This document shows, in pieces, positions 46,806-57,412 of a stretch of 64,000 nucleotides of DNA. Source of the DNA: Phycomyces blakesleeanus NRRL 1555(-) (taxonomy: Eukaryota; Mucoromycota; Mucoromycetes; Mucorales; Phycomycetaceae). The stretch is taken from contig NW_017265146.1 of NCBI RefSeq assembly GCF_001638985.1, forward strand, positions 868,001 through 932,000, written 5' to 3'. The translations under genes and the position numbers were made by a program. Positions within the stretch are counted from its first letter, which is position 1. Each line of letters begins with the position of its first letter. The notes beneath the pieces were generated by a model. It ran no database searches, was not told the origin of the DNA, and was given only the letters and a program-made list of their open reading frames with translations.

Positions 46806-49333
46806 ATGACAATGGCAATTTCAAAGATGCAGGAATATGCACTTGCCAACAATTTTGCATTTGTAACTAGAGATAGTAAACCAACTCGAGTGTATTTGAA
46901 GTGTGCCAAGGGCGGTCATTATAAGAACACACGGAATATTGAAGACAGCGAACGCAAGAGAATTCCGTCTAGTGGAAAGACTGGATGCCCCTATCTCTTG
47001 AAAATATCATACAAGAAGGCCGCTAAAGGATATCTTCTTTTGAAAGCCACCAATGAGATTGAAGGCTACCACAATCACCCTCTTGATGATGACTGCCTGG
47101 AATCTACCTTGAAAGGTCGTTTGTCAAAGGTTACTGTCGATGATGCTAGGGAAATTATGAAGCTTGTTGAGACCAAAACCAAGACTCGTGAGATCCAAAA
47201 GGCGATCAATGAAGAGGATAATGTCAGCCATAAGTTGTATGTGAATGACATCAACAATATCAAGGCTGCTTTTGCTCGTGCTACTGCTTCCACTTCTCAG
47301 GATGCAGGTACTGAACTCGTTAAAACCATGGAAGCTAAGGGATATCTTGTACGCTATGACGCCGGCAAATATGGATCTCTTGAAAGAGTATTTTTCTCGC
47401 ACCCAAAGATGCTAGAAAGAGCCCGTCGCTTCCCAGAAGTCATGGCCGTCGATGCCACCTACTCAACCAATAATTTGGAAATGCCTCTTGTATGCGTGGA
47501 AGGTGTCCATAACCTCGGGGGAGACGCTCTTAAATCGTTTCCCATTGCCTTCGCCTGGGTTTCGAATGAGAAACAGGAGACCTACGTTTGGTTCCTTGAG
47601 CAGCTCAAGGCACTTGTTTTTGAGAATAAGAAAAGCAGTTCTCTATTTGTAACAGACAAATGTATGGCCTTAATGAATGCACTTGACATTGTATTCCCAA
47701 AAAACGTCAAATTGCTATGCTACTGGCATATGTTGAATAGCGTTGAGAAAGCCTTCGCTGGAAAACTCAAGTCAGTTGCAGAGAAAGAGGTCCTTATGGA
47801 GTATGTGAACTCCATGATTCACAGCAGTACCAGAAGGGATTTCGAGGTTGCGTTGATGAAGTTCAATGCAGTATCTTCTGGTTGCGAAGTAGACGAAGGA
47901 GGGTCCAAGGTAGATGCATCGGTTTACTTTGCCGAAAGATGGATAAAGTGCCAGGAGAAGTGGGCAGGATACCTGACCAGCCAGCAAATGCATTTTGGGT
48001 GTACAACTACCCAGAGAGTCGAGAGCGCACACCAAGCTTTGAAAAGAGGGATATCAGCAATTTCGTCTTTGGGACTTGCATTTGAAGCTGTCAACTCCTA
48101 TGTAGACAGGCTCGAAAGAGACTTCAATGCTATAAAAATCAGGGAATCGACAACTGTTGATGTCTTGGTTGGCCGCAACAAGCAGCTTTCCAGGCTTTTT
48201 ATGAAAGACTCTAAGAGAGTATTGCTTGTTATTGATCAAGAACTTCGCTTGATCAATAGAGACGATGAATTTTGTCATTGCAAAAACAGGTTTGAGTTCG
48301 GCTTGCCCTGCAGGCACTCGCTGCCAGCTGGAAGGGAGCTCACCCTTGATGATGTTCCTGAAAGATGGATCATAAACCCTGTTCTAAAAGAGACATCTTT
48401 CGAAGAAAGTTGTACAGCGCACGTAATTGCCGAGAGGCCAGAAGAGTGGATGCAAGAGATTGTAAAGCTTGAGGCTCTTTTCCGCTCTTGTGAGGGCAGC
48501 CAGCAAGTGGCCAACCTCCTTCAAAAGATCAAGAAGGTTACTTCTGAATTCGAAGGCAAAACTGGGCACCCTTCGATTAACTTTCAAGCCCCAGAAAAAA
48601 TTAAATATCCTGGCAGAAGAAAGGGTGGTGCACGTCCCAAATACCTTCCCAAAGACTTTGGTCGGGCAAACTGGAGGAAGATCAGTGTTTCGTCTGGTCA
48701 TGTAAGATAAAAAAAATAACATAACAAAGTATTAATATGTATCTTGAAATACTAGGCTGGCCTTAAGGCAATGGTTAGACTGAGAGCTAAAATGAGGGAG
48801 GGAAAGCCTGCAGCTACACAAAAAACAAAAAACAAAAAACAAAACAAAAACAAACAAGAGCCTCTCGACCCAGGTAAGATGTGTTCTTATTTTACAATGT
48901 AATTGAATCTATGAGAAAGGATTCCCATCTTATACTTTCATGTTTTTTTAGTCGATGCTACCAAAAACAAAATAAAACAAGTAAAGCAAGAGCCTCTTGA
49001 CCCTGGTAAGATGTGTTTTTATTTTACTTTAATTGAATTTATGTGGAGGGATGTCGTCTTACACGAATATGCTTTTTAGTCGATGCCACCAAAAATAAAA
49101 CAACAAAAATAAAACAAGAGCCTCTCGACCCAGGTAATATGCTTTCTTATTTTACAGTGTAATTGAATCCATAAAGAGAACTATCGTCTTATACTTATAT
49201 ACTTTTTAGTCGATGCCCCCCAAAAAAATGGGTTCAAAAGACCCGCCACCGCCCTAGAAGATTACCAGTATGATAATTGCATCTCTGTTGGCAAGAGGGT
49301 CAAATTCCAGCCCGGTTTTCCTGTCTCTCATAG
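46806..49333 (+). CDS. MULE (Mutator-like) transposase with FAR1 and SWIM zinc motifs
   Basis: The main exon 46806-48701 encodes 632 residues. FAR1-like DNA-binding zinc ligands are C33, C61, H89 and H91 (GYHNHPL). The MULE DDE core is D216 (A-V-D-A-T-Y), D284 (F-V-T-D-K) and E406 (T-Q-R-V-E-S-A-H), with C-Y-W-H-M after the second D. A SWIM motif follows (C490-H-C492...C502-R-H504). The frame is open back to 46683 with no Met, and that stretch (PVQQPLPVSTVNGYSD) looks coding, so the true start may be in an upstream exon. Small exons follow: 48756-48873, 48952-49005, 49080-49133, then 49210 onwards. The last reads A-L-E-D-Y-Q-Y-D-N-C-I-S before an in-frame TAG at 49331-49333, unless a 47-nt intron (49287-49333) joins it in phase to the OTU exon. 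This is a cut-and-paste transposase, and the zinc motifs and catalytic triad look intact. Confidence 0.85.
48853..49209 (+). repeat. Tandemly duplicated exon-intron units in the MULE gene
   Basis: Three successive units of about 128-130 bp each pair a 54-nt exon (48952-49005 and 49080-49133, plus a partial first copy ending at 48873) with a homologous intron (48874-48951, 49006-49079, 49134-49209). Exons read V-D-A-T-K-N-K...K-Q-E-P-L-D-P-G. Introns start GTAAGATG or GTAATATG, share TTATTTTAC...TAATTGAAT, and end CTTTTTAG. All are phase 1, so unit gain or loss keeps the frame. Confidence 0.88.
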
Positions 49334-49998
49334 ATAGTCAATGATGTCAAGGGTGGGTTTAGCCCTACTGCTGACGGGTGGTGTGGTTTTCAGGTCCTTG
49401 CCCACTTGATCTACAAAGATCAAAATAAGTTTCCACTTGTAAAAAGGGATATGCTAGCTGCCCTGCCGAAATACAAAACATTGTACACAAACACCTTTGG
49501 CACTGACACAAGCCAACTAGGAAAAATCATTCAATATGACTCTCAACTCGATTATAGCAACACCAACACCAACACCAACACCAACTTCATCCCAGTATGT
49601 TCAGATGCCAGTATGTGGTTTAACACACCCGACTGTGCTCAACTAGCTGCGGACACATATACACGACCAGTCTGCGTCTACTCAGACAACCCCAACACCC
49701 CCTCAACAACCTTTCTCCCATTAGCCCTTCCCAACAACAAAACCAAACAACAACAACCTCTGATTTTTAATTATGTTAACAGTAATCACTGGACAACAGT
49801 TGACCTTTCCCATAATATCTCTAGAAAATTGCCAACTGTTCCTGAATTATTTTTTTAGGTTGTGCCAGAAATAAAATTGATGATAACTTTGATACTTACT
49901 GGAATAAGTTCAAAGAATTTAACAAGCATGATCGCCGAAATGTCATGCTCTCTCTCCATTCTGTTCTAGATCAACCAATTGATCTTACTCCAAAATAA
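49334..49998 (+). CDS. OTU-protease-like C-terminal part of the MULE element, possibly frameshifted
   Basis: The frame from 49334 reads I-V-N-D-V-K-G-G-F then A-D-G-W-C-G-F-Q-V-L-A-H, which matches the catalytic D-G-x-C motif of OTU cysteine proteases. The downstream N-S-N-H-W-T-T-V-D-L supplies the His. The frame stops at 49856-49858, directly after a seven-T run. Beyond it another frame is clearly coding to TAA at 49996-49998 (N-K-I-D-D-N-F-D-T-Y-W-N-K-F-K-E-F). A one-base loss in the T run would explain the break. OTU domains attached to MULE transposases are known in some eukaryotes. Their role in transposition is not settled. Confidence 0.65.
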
Positions 49999-52414
49999 TT
50001 TCTTTTCGATATTCTTTTCTATTTTATTACTCTTTTAATTATACTTTATTACTTATATTTTATTAGCTAGATCTTTTCTTATTTATTTACTCATTTACTT
50101 TTATATTTTATTAGCTAGACAATTTTTTTAAATCTTTATAAATCTTATCAATTTGTTTCTTTGCATCAACATAAGCTATCTATCACTTGTGGGTTAAATG
50201 ACTCTCCGCTCTGTTTTTTCCTAGAGATCATTCGTGGGAAGTACTTTACCCTTCGAGTTAAACTTATAACCAGCGAATTAAAAACCATAAATATCGGATG
50301 GTGTTACACAGATCGAGCCAAACTATCTTCGAATATGTTATATTATGCATTTGCATCTATTTATTTCATCAATTCAAGACTTGGCTCTCTATAACTTTGG
50401 ATCCAAGTAGTGTATAGATATATGTATGGGTTCTAGGATTTTTAGTTGAATTGAAAGGGTCGATCATGAGAAAACTAACGTAATATCTCAAAAATTTGCT
50501 TTTTTTCAATAAAATAAAATATTGTATTTGCTTGTAGAATCACTTTTTTCTCATTTGTTTTCTATGAAACTTTTACTGGATTCATATGTTATCTGAATAT
50601 ATGTAATTAAAAACTTTTTTTGGTCTTATATGAATATTTTTCATTTTTTGTATTTTTGATAAAATATCTCATGTACATGTTGCAAGGAAATGATAGAAAG
50701 AGTTTTTACAGAAGAAATAAAAATAAAAAATAAAAAATAAAAACATGAATTTTGTAAAAATATATTAGCTTTACTGCTATGCAAACTTTCTTAGGCATAA
50801 AAGGCTTCATTACCTTTATATCTATTATGAAAGTTTTTGAAAAAAATGCAAATTATATGGATTATAATCTTTTCCACTTAAATCACATAAAATGAAAATA
50901 TATGATTTATGTCTCAAGTTAAATCGTGAAAATATTACTCATTAGCAACAGTAAGTATGTGATTTGTTGACGGGAAACAAATAGATCTTGTGTTTTTACA
51001 GAAATAGGTGTGGTCACAATTTTTATTTATTTATTTTATATTGTGCGTTTATTGCATGAGAACTACAATAAAAAAGACATTGCATTGAATATGAACTCTT
51101 TAAAATGTAAAGTAAAATTCTAGAAACCTCTATAATTATACTTATAGAAGCTTTACTTTCAATAAGTAAAATATTGCATCAACAGTTTTCTTGAACACAA
51201 TTATTCTATCGCCACATTTAGGACACGACATTTTGCCTCTCGAGCACGACGTTTCTTACACAGTCACGTTTGGGACACGACGTTTTGCCTCTCGGGCACG
51301 ACGTTTACAAATTGTATATTTTGTATATACTGCATAAAAAAAATAGAAATTTTAATATGGTTACTACTTAAGTACACCTAGAAATTCCGTTATATTAAAT
51401 GAATATGTACTTTATTCATGAGTTAGATTATTTATATTTTGATAGATTGATTTTACTCATATAAACTACTTTGGGTGGTTAGGGACCAGATAAAATTGCT
51501 GGATGCCGGACAACAAGTCACTTTTTATGAGGCCGGTAAATGGTGAAAGGCGGAGATTCAATAAACGTAGTGCTCCAGAGAAACGTCGTGCCCGAGAGGA
51601 AAAGTGTCTGGCCCGAATAATTAGCGTTCTTCTATCCTTTTCTATATCAAAAGTTACTGTTCTCATCCATGATTTCTCACCGTAAGAACATGGGAACTTA
51701 TAGGACCCGTATGTGTTTTTTGGTCTTCAGAAAAGTGGTATATTGTACTGTATGCATTAAGGATCCACTATTGCCACCCCAAGTATGTCACCTATACACC
51801 CTTTAGTCAAAGAAAAATAACTAAACTAAAACTTGATAAATTTCGTCAAATTCTTTTGGATTTCAGACCAATAACCTAATAGAGGTTATCATTTCTGAAT
51901 ATTCGTTGGTATTCCTTAAGAAAGTGAATTTATACTGGATAATAGTATTTTGAAAAGAGTGAGACACGAGAAGTATAAAGCTACATTGCTATGATTATTT
52001 AATTTATTCATTCATCTTTTGAAATGCATTGTATCGAATATTAGGATATCAATCGGAAATGAATCTTATTGGCTAGTGTAATCTTTAACCTTTATCTTTT
52101 AATTACTGCTAAATAATCGTGGCTTTATATGTCTTTTTATTAAACCAGATTTTAAAAGCCAAAATAAAAAAAAATCCTCTTTTCAAGAATTGGTCATTAT
52201 AAATTTGGCGCACTCTACTTGTCAATATGTTAAGTTACTGCGGTTTATACCTCTTGATGGTTACTCCATTAAGACAAGTGTAACAAAACTTGTGACTTTG
52301 GATGTTGTAATTTTTTTTTAAATTGCCTATGCATATAAAGTTCTTTACTAAAATTCATAATCTTTGTATTTTCTCCTTATTTATTTTTATTTACTTTTTC
52401 TTTTCATTGCTTTT
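49999..52414. other. AT-rich intergenic region with inverted-repeat sequence
   Basis: 2.4 kb between the MULE element and the F-box cluster. It is AT-rich without a credible gene, except for an inverted-repeat structure 51218-51614. No terminal inverted repeat of the MULE element itself was found here. Confidence 0.5.
51218..51614. mobile_element. Inverted-repeat element with duplicated GGACACGAC end motif
   Basis: The left side holds two tandem copies of GGACACGAC(A/G)TTTTGCCTCTCG (51221 and 51273). CCTCTCGGGCACGACGTTT (51288-51306) is repeated exactly inverted at 51581-51599. TTA precedes the left end (51218-51220). A matching TTA was not found immediately right of the other end. The end motif is the one in the MITEs at 9291 and 46397, so this is probably a longer or rearranged family member. 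Confidence 0.6.
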
Positions 52415-54295
52415 ATGCTGGCATCAGAGCTACCTTTTGAGATCCTTTTGCAAGTTGCAGATTTTGTATTGACAGAAGACAAGTTTTCCTGTACTCTTAC
52501 CTGTAAGAAATGGAAAAATCCGTTTCAAGAATCATTGTGGAAGAACGTAGAAATCGATTCTATGGAAACACTAGAAAACATGTGTACTATCGTGAATCAG
52601 CCATCAGCAGAATCTCCACCATATGGTCTGATAGTTCAAGGCTTACGCTTTACTGGAAAGTCTAGCTTAACTAACTGGCAGCTGAACCCTGTTTTCCGAA
52701 CTTTCCTAAATTTGAAGCATCTCGATATTGAGACTATATCTTTTGGCCAAGTTGACCTCAAACAAACAATACATGGCGCTAAATGGGAGTCGCTAACTAG
52801 CATAAAGCTCAGAATCGAACCATCCGAATGGACAATACCAACTACAGCCATTATTCAGGTCTTGACAAACATTCCGAATCTCCAGAAAATAGACATATCT
52901 TTCGAGTATCTGTCTTACACAATTGATTTTGAATTACAGCAGTTCAATGAACTACATAAAGCATTGCCGCATCTTGTAGCTATCAAAACTAACTTAAATC
53001 TCTGTGATATAAATCCAAATGAAGCTTCGGACATATCAAACACCATACCGGCAGTTTGCGTAGAAACCCTCGATCTTACCCTCTTTCACTGGCGGCATCT
53101 ATGGCTGTACTATTTTACATTGAAATATCCTAACTTACGTACTCTGAGATGGAAAGCATCGCCTGCATCCAGGGAGTTGATTGATGAAGACTACGGCTCC
53201 GCAAGAATAGCACCTTTTCGTTCAATTACAAAAGCGTTTGTACACTTGGAGACAATTTATTTCTGTACTGAAGAAACTACAGAATGGGCACACGCTATCT
53301 TTTGGGAACTTCTTTGTCGATCAAACGTGTCAATCAAAAACTTGAATTACCAGATCAAAGACTGCAGTTGCGGCGCATTATTTCTAGAATCAATTATCCG
53401 AAAATTTGTACAATCCTTTTCGAGAACCCTTGAAACCTTTACCGTTGTAGGAGACGTATTTTTTAATATCGAAAATATCGCAAGACCAGAGTTCTCTTAC
53501 TGTCCACTACTGGTAGATATTGAATTCAAAGACTGTGGCGTATCCATTGCATTGGATAATCTATTGGATAACTGCACAACCCTGATACGATTTCGATTTT
53601 CCAATGGACAGCTGTATCTTTGTCCAGACGCACAAATAGATCGAAAGGCTCATGGATTACGTATTCTGGAGCTTGATAGTATTTTTGCAAGCGCACCCGT
53701 GTTTAACTACACGTCCATTAGATGTAACAACTTGCAATATATGAACTTAACTCAATCGTACATTTGTGGACCAATCTCTGATAAGACTGGACGTCTGTGT
53801 ATTGATATGCCCCACACGCAATTTAAAGTACTGCATCTCAACCGCGTTCAATTCTATTCATCTGTTGAAACTATTGATGAAAATACAGCAATAAACTTAA
53901 TACTCCTATCTCAGTTGACTAAACCCCTGCCGTCAATGGAAAATACAGAAGAAGTGAGTGACAGCCTTTCTGTGGACACTATAGGCTGGTTTCATCTCTT
54001 CTGTGAGCTAGACTATGCCTTCGACTATGCACCAAAAATCAGGCAACTTTCTAAACAAGAGGCTGATGATACTATCAAGTATTATCAAGAATTCAGATCC
54101 ATAGAAAACATTGATGTTCCAGAAGTTGAAAGATCTTTTAACGGCCAAGTATCAAAGGAAAATTGGAAGGCGGATCTTTGTAGAGGTTATTCTGAATTAA
54201 GATGTGGCCACATAGCCGATTATCGTGTACCTTTATTTTGGACAGATGAAAAAGATTTTTGGCAAATGCTGTATAGCAACTTGCCTAAAATGTAA
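52415..54295 (+). CDS. F-box/LRR-like protein, cluster copy A
   Basis: A single exon of 626 aa. The start at 52415 (M-L-A-S-E-L-P-F-E-I-L) is preferred because the paralogs start at the equivalent residue; the frame is also open 17 codons upstream (52364), but that stretch is a hydrophobic T-rich translation. The F-box (LPFEILLQVADFVL...C-T-L-T-C-K-K-W...E-S-L-W-K) should bind Skp1 and make this an SCF substrate receptor. A leucine-rich region follows, with landmarks LWLYYFTLKYPNLRTLRWK, TEWAHAIFWELLCR, R-P-E-F-S-Y-C-P-L-L-V-D and SIALDNLLDNC. The C-terminal block is N-W-K-A-D-L-C-R-G-Y-S-E-L-R-C-G. Substrates are unknown. It is near-colinear with the 54969 and 57413 genes and the pseudogene at 1-1477. 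Confidence 0.88.
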   Translation: MLASELPFEILLQVADFVLTEDKFSCTLTCKKWKNPFQESLWKNVEIDSMETLENMCTIVNQPSAESPPYGLIVQGLRFTGKSSLTNWQLNPVFRTFLNLKHLDIETISFGQVDLKQTIHGAKWESLTSIKLRIEPSEWTIPTTAIIQVLTNIPNLQKIDISFEYLSYTIDFELQQFNELHKALPHLVAIKTNLNLCDINPNEASDISNTIPAVCVETLDLTLFHWRHLWLYYFTLKYPNLRTLRWKASPASRELIDEDYGSARIAPFRSITKAFVHLETIYFCTEETTEWAHAIFWELLCRSNVSIKNLNYQIKDCSCGALFLESIIRKFVQSFSRTLETFTVVGDVFFNIENIARPEFSYCPLLVDIEFKDCGVSIALDNLLDNCTTLIRFRFSNGQLYLCPDAQIDRKAHGLRILELDSIFASAPVFNYTSIRCNNLQYMNLTQSYICGPISDKTGRLCIDMPHTQFKVLHLNRVQFYSSVETIDENTAINLILLSQLTKPLPSMENTEEVSDSLSVDTIGWFHLFCELDYAFDYAPKIRQLSKQEADDTIKYYQEFRSIENIDVPEVERSFNGQVSKENWKADLCRGYSELRCGHIADYRVPLFWTDEKDFWQMLYSNLPKM

Positions 54296-54968
54296 AATAA
54301 TAACTTATTTCTTGCTACTTATATTTATATTTATATGTATAAGCGATATAATAAATATACATAGATAAAGGTATCAATTTATATAAGAGACATAATCCAA
54401 CATTTCCTTGATACTCGCCGAGTAATCAAGATTTGTATCTTACCAGTTAAGCTGTCTATAAAGAGACAGTCATCCACCAGGTTAATCAGATTATTCTGCT
54501 TTTTTAAAGTATCCAGCTTAAAATTAGAAACTATTTCAATATCCAAGTCTGATATTTTAACTGCATTTTTTTGGTAGTTTAATCCGGATGACTGAAGCCA
54601 CAAAAGTGATTGGTCTTTAATTGCTAAAGGTATCTCCATCATATAAATCAGAAGAATGATAGCGCACTAAAACACGTGCTGTCTGAAATGCGTCTGTTGC
54701 AGAAGATTTTCTCGAACAGCATTTATCAAAAAGCATTTAATCAAGGAAACACTGGATTTGAATACTACTTTTACAGATGTTCTGAGGCTTGTATATCTTT
54801 GTAGTTTACTGGGTCAAGTGTAACAATACCCGTGATGTATAATAAAAATGACTCACAGTTCTTTTGTCGACTTGATAAAGTTTCGTTTTAAAACTCATAA
54901 ATAATGAGTGCCTTTTTATTCCCACACTTTTTTCTTTATTTTGTTTCTGCTTTCTTTTTGTTACAATT
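54296..54968. other. Spacer between F-box copies A and B
   Basis: Contains the 3' end of copy A and the promoter of copy B. T-rich pyrimidine stretches occur just before the next ATG, as before the other cluster genes. An 87-codon minus-strand ORF (54379-54642) is present but not supported. Confidence 0.4.
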
Positions 54969-56792
54969 ATGTGGGCATCTGAACTGCCCTTTGAGATTAT
55001 TGCACAGATCGCAGACTTTCTTTTAAAGAATGACAAGTACGAATGCTCTCTTACTTGCAAGAGGTGGAGAGCTTTGTTTCAACAATCAATCTTGAAAAAT
55101 ATAAAAGTCGACACTATGATAGAACTCGAAGAGATATGTAATCTCATAAAAAATCCAACGAGTAACTCTCCGCCTTACGATCTGATAGTACAAGGCTTAC
55201 GGTTTACTGGACCATGCAAAATCGATTTGCAGCAAAGTGACATTTTTCAAATATTACCGAACTTGAAGCATCTTTTCCTGGAGAGCCTACATATTAACCA
55301 GGAAGACATAGGACTGGCAAGTTATTATCGTCCGTTAAAGTTCCTAGTTAGCATAAAGCTTCAAATTAAGGTCGTAAAACTGCCAATGGCGACGGATATT
55401 CTTGTTGAGTATTTGGAAAATATACCCCATCTACAAAAGTTAGACGTTACCGCGTATTCCTCTGTTTCGCCACTTCGATTTTCATCCAATAGTTTCAATA
55501 CCCTCCACAGAACCTTACCACATCTCGCATATATTAAGGCCTGTTTAATTCTTACTGATATCCACAAAAAATATGTGCAAGAGATTCCAAAAACTGTACC
55601 AGCACTCTCTGTAACGACTCTTGATCTCAGCATTGTAGATTGGGACCATCCATGGCTGTACTACTTTACATACAAATATCCTTACCTACGTACTTTAATG
55701 TGGAGAACCTCATGCGCAGCCACTGGATGGATCGTTAAAAATTACGAAGAAAGAAACGTGGCTCTTCTCCATTCAATTGCAACAGTATTTCCACATCTAG
55801 AAACAGTCGACTTCTACACAGAAGATTGTACAGAATGGTCACACGCTATTTTCTGGGACCTTCTTTGTCGATCAAATGTACCTATCAAAACCATAAAGTA
55901 CGAAACCAAATATTCTGACTGTGAAGCTAGTTTCCTAAAGACAATTATTCAACGATTTTTGCAATCCTTTTCGAAAACCATTGAAACGTTTTCTATTGTC
56001 GGTAATATGCGGTTTAAATTTAAGAATATCGCAAGACCAGAATTCTCTTATTGTCCACAATTGGTGGATCTTGAAATCAAATTCTCTGGCGTATCGATTG
56101 CTTTGGATAACTTGTTGGATAACTGTATAGCCCTAAGGCAATTTAAATATGTGGACGGAAGACTGTACATTGATTCGAAAACATATGGCGAGCCAATGCA
56201 ACATGGACTACAAACTTTGGATACAGACGGTGTTGTTGCAAATGCCGCTGTATTTGACTACTTGTCTTTTAGATGTAGAAGCCTGGAATATATGGATTTA
56301 ACTCAAGCCCAGATTTGTGGATCACTTTCTGACGATACTAGAAGTCTACACATCAACATGATTTACACCAGACTTAAAGTACTAAATGTTTTCCGTGCAA
56401 GATTCTATTCGTCTGATGAACGTATGAATAAGAACACCATCATAAACTTGGTATTGCTCTCTCAGTTAACTGACACTGGACTGTCAAGCGAAAAGCGACA
56501 ACTCAGAAACATGGGCCCTAATGTAAAACATCTAGCTTGGCTCCACCTCTACTGCAAATTAGATTACCCATCAGATTATGCACCAAAGATCAGGAATCTC
56601 TCAGAACAAGAAGTTGTTACCATTACCAATTATTATCAAAAAAGATTATTCAAAGAGAGTGTCACTGTACAAGAAGCTGAACGATCTATTAATGGGCAGA
56701 CTTTCGCGGAAGATTGGAAAGCGGATCTTTACAGAGGCTACGCCGAACTAAGGTGTGGATTCATAGCCGACTGCCGTGTTCCTTTATCGTAG
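54969..56792 (+). CDS. F-box/LRR-like protein, cluster copy B
   Basis: A single exon of 607 aa. The start M-W-A-S-E-L-P-F-E-I-I aligns with copy A. The F-box is LPFEIIAQIADFLL...C-S-L-T-C-K-R-W. The LRR-like core includes PWLYYFTYKYPYLRTLMW, TEWSHAIFWDLLCR, ARPEFSYCPQLVDLEIK and SIALDNLLDNCIALRQF. The C-terminus has W-L-H-L-Y-C-K-L-D-Y, D-Y-A-P-K-I-R-N-L-S-E-Q-E and D-W-K-A-D-L-Y-R-G-Y-A-E-L-R-C-G. The order and length of motifs match copies A and C, so these are tandem duplicates. Predicted SCF substrate receptor, target unknown. Confidence 0.88.
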   Translation: MWASELPFEIIAQIADFLLKNDKYECSLTCKRWRALFQQSILKNIKVDTMIELEEICNLIKNPTSNSPPYDLIVQGLRFTGPCKIDLQQSDIFQILPNLKHLFLESLHINQEDIGLASYYRPLKFLVSIKLQIKVVKLPMATDILVEYLENIPHLQKLDVTAYSSVSPLRFSSNSFNTLHRTLPHLAYIKACLILTDIHKKYVQEIPKTVPALSVTTLDLSIVDWDHPWLYYFTYKYPYLRTLMWRTSCAATGWIVKNYEERNVALLHSIATVFPHLETVDFYTEDCTEWSHAIFWDLLCRSNVPIKTIKYETKYSDCEASFLKTIIQRFLQSFSKTIETFSIVGNMRFKFKNIARPEFSYCPQLVDLEIKFSGVSIALDNLLDNCIALRQFKYVDGRLYIDSKTYGEPMQHGLQTLDTDGVVANAAVFDYLSFRCRSLEYMDLTQAQICGSLSDDTRSLHINMIYTRLKVLNVFRARFYSSDERMNKNTIINLVLLSQLTDTGLSSEKRQLRNMGPNVKHLAWLHLYCKLDYPSDYAPKIRNLSEQEVVTITNYYQKRLFKESVTVQEAERSINGQTFAEDWKADLYRGYAELRCGFIADCRVPLS

Positions 56793-57412
56793 ATTAAGTG
56801 AGACCATTTCAAGAGTATATTTTCTGATTACTTGTAAAGTATATTTGATATCTTTGTTATATTTCTTTATTTATATGTATTTATATATTTGAAACTTGAT
56901 TAGGTAATGTCAGTGGTTCTACTTGATTAATAAAACAATTACATTATATGACTTTCCATTTCCTTTTTCATTTCTCAGCTTTGACCCAACTTTACTGTCC
57001 ATTATAAAGCATCAGATCCTTTGAAAACTCAATAAAGTATTATATAAGTCTTGCCTCTTTACTATTACAATCATTCTGGTCTGTAACCTAGAGTAAACAA
57101 TAAAGAAAAGATATCAGAAAGGAAAAACTATATTTTGTAGGTGAAACCTCTCAATATATTCTTGGGATATGAACTCTCATTGACCGTTACTTAAACCTTA
57201 GTACAACAACAATAAGTACATAATTTTTTTAAAATATATATATATATAGCTGACTGCGGCTTGTACCCTGTATTTTCTGCTTCATTAGAACGAATGTACC
57301 AATACGTGTAACAACCGGTTACATCTCCCTACAGCCATTTCATTTAAATAAGTCTTCGTAATCAAGCTCACAATAATACACTTCTCTTACTTTACTTATA
57401 TTTATTATCGTC
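56793..57412. other. Spacer between F-box copies B and C
   Basis: AT-rich. AATAAAAC near 56928 may be a poly(A) signal of copy B, and a (TA)n tract lies at about 57232-57247. No gene seen. Confidence 0.4.

Noticed and set aside
46397..51614. Terminal inverted repeats of the MULE-OTU element formed by the GGACACG-type sequences on both sides
   Set aside because: The left sequence is itself a complete palindromic 118-bp MITE matching 9291-9409, and the right one is a self-contained inverted repeat. Their mirrored look follows from each being palindromic, and no 8-9 bp duplication flanks the pair.
54379..54642. 87-codon minus-strand ORF between F-box copies A and B
   Set aside because: No family motif, no supporting exons up- or downstream, and ORFs of this length arise often by chance in this AT-rich sequence.
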